Source of the DNA: Oscillospiraceae bacterium
GTDB lineage: Bacteria; Bacillota; Clostridia; Oscillospirales; Ruminococcaceae
Direction: 5' to 3'
Assembly: GCA_018434245.1 (NCBI GenBank)
Contig: JAHDPQ010000061.1
Location: 1-35,717 of the forward strand
Length of the DNA stretch: 35,717 nucleotides
Made by a program: the position numbers and the translations under genes. Shown here piece after piece: positions 33,193 through 35,717 of the stretch (its first letter is position 1; the number at the start of each line of letters is the position of its first letter). The notes under the pieces were generated by a model. The model saw only the letters and a program-made list of their open reading frames with translations. It ran no database searches and was not told the DNA's origin.

Positions 33193-33563
33193 GGCGTATC
33201 TTAACATCACACCCAACTTCGGTGCAATGCACCGAGCTGAATAATTCTTACAAGAGTAATGATAACATGGAAAAACGGCTTTGTAAAGCCGAAAATTGCG
33301 GAGCTTGCAATTGGAATGTAAAACATTTATGAACACGAAATTGCACCAGTTAAGTAATGCGATTTCATTATGAATTGATGATTATTTCAGCCTCATTCGC
33401 TTTTGCTACTTGGGTTTGGTATAATTGATGCCAGACATATTATTATTGCTACGTTGGTGTTTGCATATAATGGCTCCGGCGAATGCTACGGTTGTTGATA
33501 TTGATTTGAGATAGTAGGCCAATTCGCATAGAATAACACAGCAAGAAGGTAAGAGTTATAAAT
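33193..33563. other. AT-rich spacer before the acetyltransferase gene
   Basis: No gene was found. Small inverted repeats CGGTGCA-A-TGCACCG and CGGCTTT-G-TAAAGCCG occur near 33219-33300. A TATAAT near 33420 could be a -10 box, but no matching -35 is evident. Confidence 0.4.
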
Positions 33564-34175
33564 ATGGATATTGTCATAAAGCAGTTGAGAAAAAAAGATT
33601 TCAATGCCGCGAGAAAGTTTGCGATTGAGGGGATGCACCTAACTTGGTACACAAGCAATAATCTTGAATTGTATCTTTACAGCAAATACTTTTGGTACTT
33701 GGAAATATCCAGAGCAACAAGAGCTTTGGGCGCGTATATGGGCGATACTTTGGTAGGTGTTTTGTTGGTAGACATAAACAATCAGCCTAAAAAATTTCCG
33801 TCATTTTGGTACAGGGCTTTTGTTCGATTTGCCTCCTTTATCATTAACCTTGGATATAAAGACGCTTCAAGTACCTATGATGACGCTAATAAGGAAATAC
33901 TGGCGGCCTACAAAAAGAATCATAAACCGGACGGCGAACTTAATTTTTTCGCTGTTGACCCGAACATTACGGGAAAAGGGCTTGGCACATTGTTGTTAAA
34001 TGAATTGGAAAAGCGGGAAAAGGGAAAGCACATCTATTTATTTACTGATACGGGCTCTACCTACCAATTCTATTCCCACCGTGGATTTGATGAAGTAGGA
34101 AGAAAAGATATTTCTCTTGAAATACACGGCAAAAATCTTCCATTAACTTGTTTGTTGTTCAGTAAACAATTTTAA
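33564..34175 (+). CDS. GNAT-family N-acetyltransferase
   Basis: A 203-residue acyl-CoA-dependent acetyltransferase. The motif A region is NFFAVDPNITGKGLGTLLLNELEK (residues about 127-150), with the Q/RxxGxG/A-type turn present as GKGLG. The C-terminal FTDTGSTYQFYSHRGFDEVGRKD is also typical. The substrate is unknown. The DNA is distinctly more AT-rich than the metabolic genes to the left, consistent with arrival on the mobile segment. The ATG at 33564 has AAGAAGG about 14 bases upstream, a weak site. Confidence 0.85.
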   Translation: MDIVIKQLRKKDFNAARKFAIEGMHLTWYTSNNLELYLYSKYFWYLEISRATRALGAYMGDTLVGVLLVDINNQPKKFPSFWYRAFVRFASFIINLGYKDASSTYDDANKEILAAYKKNHKPDGELNFFAVDPNITGKGLGTLLLNELEKREKGKHIYLFTDTGSTYQFYSHRGFDEVGRKDISLEIHGKNLPLTCLLFSKQF

Positions 34176-34299
34176 TTTATACAGTAGTACCGCGCTGCTG
34201 CAATCTCCTCCTCGTTCATATCGACATACAAATATGTATTGCTAAATGAGCAAAATAAGGCTCCCTCGCCAAGAAGAAAATGGGTACGAAAATAAATTT
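34172..34299 (-). pseudogene. Possible 3' end of a lost gene
   Basis: A minus-strand frame of about 42 codons reads LLGEGALFCSFSNTYLYV then DMNEEEIAAARYYCIN and a stop at 34172-34174, tail to tail with the acetyltransferase. It has protein-like composition but no start codon. No family was recognised. Confidence 0.3.
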
Positions 34300-34450
34300 T
34301 CACTGATTTGCCTGCCTTTTGAGGCCCTTACTTTATCTTCGTATTTTGCATAGAGCGTACCGACTTTTTGGAGGTTCAAACGCACTGTTTATGCGGGCCG
34401 GCCAAAAAATGGGTACGAAAACTTCAAAAAGCGTACCCATTTCGTACCCA
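34277..34450. repeat. Cluster of GGGTACG direct and inverted repeats near the integrase
   Basis: The 16-mer AAAATGGGTACGAAAA occurs twice in direct orientation (34277-34292 and 34406-34421). The core is repeated inverted as CGTACCCATTT (34432-34442) and TTTCGTACCCA (34440-34450), with a partial copy GCGTACC near 34355. Such an array beside a tyrosine recombinase gene fits arm or core binding sites of an attachment region, or iterons. Confidence 0.6.
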
Positions 34451-34546
34451 ATTCGCATTTTATTCAGTCCCAAATCGGGTCATTTTACGAAGAAAGAGCA
34501 GCACGCGAAATTCGCAAATGGTGATTACATATTATGAAGAACCCCA

Positions 34547-34580
34547 AAGAGGAAGCCGCGCGGATCGTGCGGCCTCCTCT
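34547..34580 (-). terminator. Terminator of the tyrosine recombinase gene
   Basis: AGAGGAAGCCGC at the left pairs with GCGGCCTCCTCT at the right across a short loop (two internal mismatched bases). On the minus strand it follows the recombinase stop codon by 15 bases and ends in CTCTTTGG. Confidence 0.65.
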
Positions 34581-34595
34581 AATGTAAAACGACGA

Positions 34596-35552
34596 TTATT
34601 CTCCCAACACATAAACTTTGTAAAGGTTCAAGCGGTTTTCGCCATGACCCAGCTCGGCAGAAAGGATATCAAACGCCTTCATTTCTGCTTTTGTGTCCTT
34701 AAGAGGAACCGGGCCGCGCAGTTCTTCCATCCGCTCCTGTGCGTACATTTTGCGAACAGCATGCAGCGTTGTATCCTCATATTTGTTATCCAGCCCCAGT
34801 TTTTTCATGTGCCGACGAATGGTGCTGTTAATGCTGTCTTCTTTCAGAACCTTACCGTTTTTCATGCGGAAGATACGGTCTTCCGGTGTGCGCTCCTTGA
34901 GCCAGGTGAAGAACTCGCGGTCTTTCGGGCGAATGGAGATGGTTCTCGCCCGTCCGTTTTTTGCTCCTTTTTTGGTGACGCGGACGGTCCAGTTTTGCAG
35001 GTCGATGTCTTTTCCGCACATCCAATGGCACCCCTTTACTCGTATACCCACGCGGAAGGTGATTTCCATTGCAATCCATGCGTCACTGCGCCCTGTTTTC
35101 ATTATGCTGTTCCGGATAGCGTAAAAATCCTCCCGCGTCATAACTACGCTTCGAAGCTTCTTAGTGTCAGGCGGAGCCACATTTACAGTACCCCAGCTCT
35201 CAGGATTCCGGCACTTGCCATACGTGGCCTCGCAGCTCTCTTGAAGCTTAGAAAGCCGGGAGCGGTATTCGTCAAAGCTCTCCTTGTCAATTCGACCGGC
35301 TTCTACCATGGACTTTAACCAAGCGGTGCTGTGCTCATTTGTAATATCCTTTATTTGTCTGATTTCAGGAAAGTCCTTTTGAACGTATGTCATAAACTGG
35401 TCGCTGACATTTCTGACGCCGTCGCAACGGGCGAAGCTATAATACCGTTCAGCCTTGTTCTTATCCGATGCCGCGTGCTTCTTTTCTCCAAATGCCTTGT
35501 TCTGGCAGATGGCATAACGTGCCTGTTGTTTTAAAGTTCTATATTTTCCCAT
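34596..35552 (-). CDS. Tyrosine-type site-specific recombinase (phage/ICE-like integrase)
   Basis: A 318-residue integrase. Residues about 45-110 form a SAM-like core-binding domain (VSDQFMTYVQKDFPEI, STAWLKSMVEAG). The catalytic domain begins near residue 130. The first arginine is in FRVGIRVKGCHW, followed by a lysine hairpin around VRVTKKGAKNGRA. The HxxR box is LHAVRKMYAQERM, the later histidine is in LGHGENR and the nucleophile tyrosine is in NLYKVYV. The start at 35552 follows a perfect AGGAGG. It would insert or excise a mobile element; the neighbouring repeat array is the obvious candidate attachment region. Confidence 0.85.
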   Translation of the reverse strand: MGKYRTLKQQARYAICQNKAFGEKKHAASDKNKAERYYSFARCDGVRNVSDQFMTYVQKDFPEIRQIKDITNEHSTAWLKSMVEAGRIDKESFDEYRSRLSKLQESCEATYGKCRNPESWGTVNVAPPDTKKLRSVVMTREDFYAIRNSIMKTGRSDAWIAMEITFRVGIRVKGCHWMCGKDIDLQNWTVRVTKKGAKNGRARTISIRPKDREFFTWLKERTPEDRIFRMKNGKVLKEDSINSTIRRHMKKLGLDNKYEDTTLHAVRKMYAQERMEELRGPVPLKDTKAEMKAFDILSAELGHGENRLNLYKVYVLGE

Positions 35553-35602
35553 AATAAATCCTCCTGATTTTTCTCTCCGTATTGTAAAGTTAAATGAAAG
35601 TT

Positions 35603-35687
35603 GAGAACCCCTCAAGCCTTTTGGTACAATGGTTTCACCACAAAACCCATGTACTCCCAAAAAGAAAGAGAGGTTCTCATGGTGAAA
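35603..35687. repeat. Nested inverted repeats at the start of a probable IS element
   Basis: GAGAACCCCTC (35603-35613) pairs with GAGAGGTTCTC (35668-35678), 10 of 11 matching. Inside and overlapping, TTTCACCA (35633-35640) pairs with TGGTGAAA (35680-35687), which covers the start codon of the partial gene. They resemble an IS end with a fold that could hide the translation start. Confidence 0.5.
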
Positions 35688-35717
35688 GTATATCAAATAA
35701 GCTGTCCGAAGTGCAAC
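35679..35717 (+). CDS. N-terminus of a probable transposase, truncated by window edge
   Basis: Thirteen codons, MVKVYQISCPKCN, start at ATG 35679 after GAGAGG. The CPKC knuckle directly behind the start is typical of zinc-ribbon transposase N-termini. Everything beyond is outside the window, so the call rests on this motif and the flanking inverted repeats. Confidence 0.4.
   Translation, partial: MVKVYQISCPKCN

Noticed and set aside
34368-35318. Plus-strand open frame of 316 codons opposite the recombinase gene
   Set aside because: Antisense to a recombinase with complete catalytic motifs; no coding-like features of its own.
1-35717. CRISPR array, rRNA or replication origin
   Set aside because: No regularly spaced repeats, rRNA sequence or origin-like box cluster was seen on either strand; the GGGTACG repeats are too few and irregular for CRISPR.

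Overview
The window looks like chromosomal DNA of a spore-forming, anaerobic Firmicute, probably class Clostridia and possibly an Oscillospiraceae-like gut bacterium. The grounds are strong AGGAGG-type ribosome sites, frequent TTG/GTG starts, consensus sigma-A promoters, a piece of a sporulation sigma factor, anaerobic citrate-lyase chemistry and a moderately high GC content. This placement is inference; no rRNA or species marker is present.

Left part (1-11.3 kb): three tRNA genes (Arg, partial; His; Gln), then a hemolysin-III family membrane protein. Next comes a minus-strand cluster encoding a complete ABC importer of the ferric-iron/aminoethylphosphonate type (lipoprotein binding protein, double-length permease, ATPase), followed by a metallo-beta-lactamase-fold protein and a frameshifted protein of unknown function. 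The importer is divergent from an unusual regulator in which a LacI-type repressor is fused to a second, cytoplasmic solute-binding domain. A 98%-like, internally deleted copy of that regulator's 3' end lies on the far side of the cluster, so the cluster is bracketed by direct repeats.

Central part (11.3-30.6 kb): the most interesting region is a tricarboxylate utilisation locus. One minus-strand unit encodes a PatB/MalY-type PLP enzyme plus a TctC-TctB-TctA transporter (tctC carries a one-base frameshift). A second minus-strand unit is citDEF-citC-citXG, citrate lyase with its activation enzymes. A LysR regulator sits between this and a plus-strand operon of two MmgE/PrpD proteins, a LeuC/LeuD-like dehydratase pair and a YbhJ-like aconitase-superfamily hydratase. 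An AbrB-family membrane protein follows on the minus strand. The same inverted repeat, ATAGG-N5-CCTAT (one copy has one mismatch), lies at about -65 from a good sigma-A promoter in front of all four units. That is the classical position for a LysR activator site, so I propose one LysR-controlled regulon for import, isomerisation/hydration and cleavage of citrate or a related tricarboxylate such as aconitate.

Right part (30.6-35.7 kb): a gene graveyard and mobile-element edge. It holds a sugar-binding-protein remnant, an IS transposase remnant, the 3' half of a sigK-like sporulation sigma gene abutting the 3' end of an unrelated gene, a small hypothetical gene, an AT-rich GNAT acetyltransferase, a cluster of GGGTACG repeats, a tyrosine recombinase and the first codons of a probable transposase running off the end.
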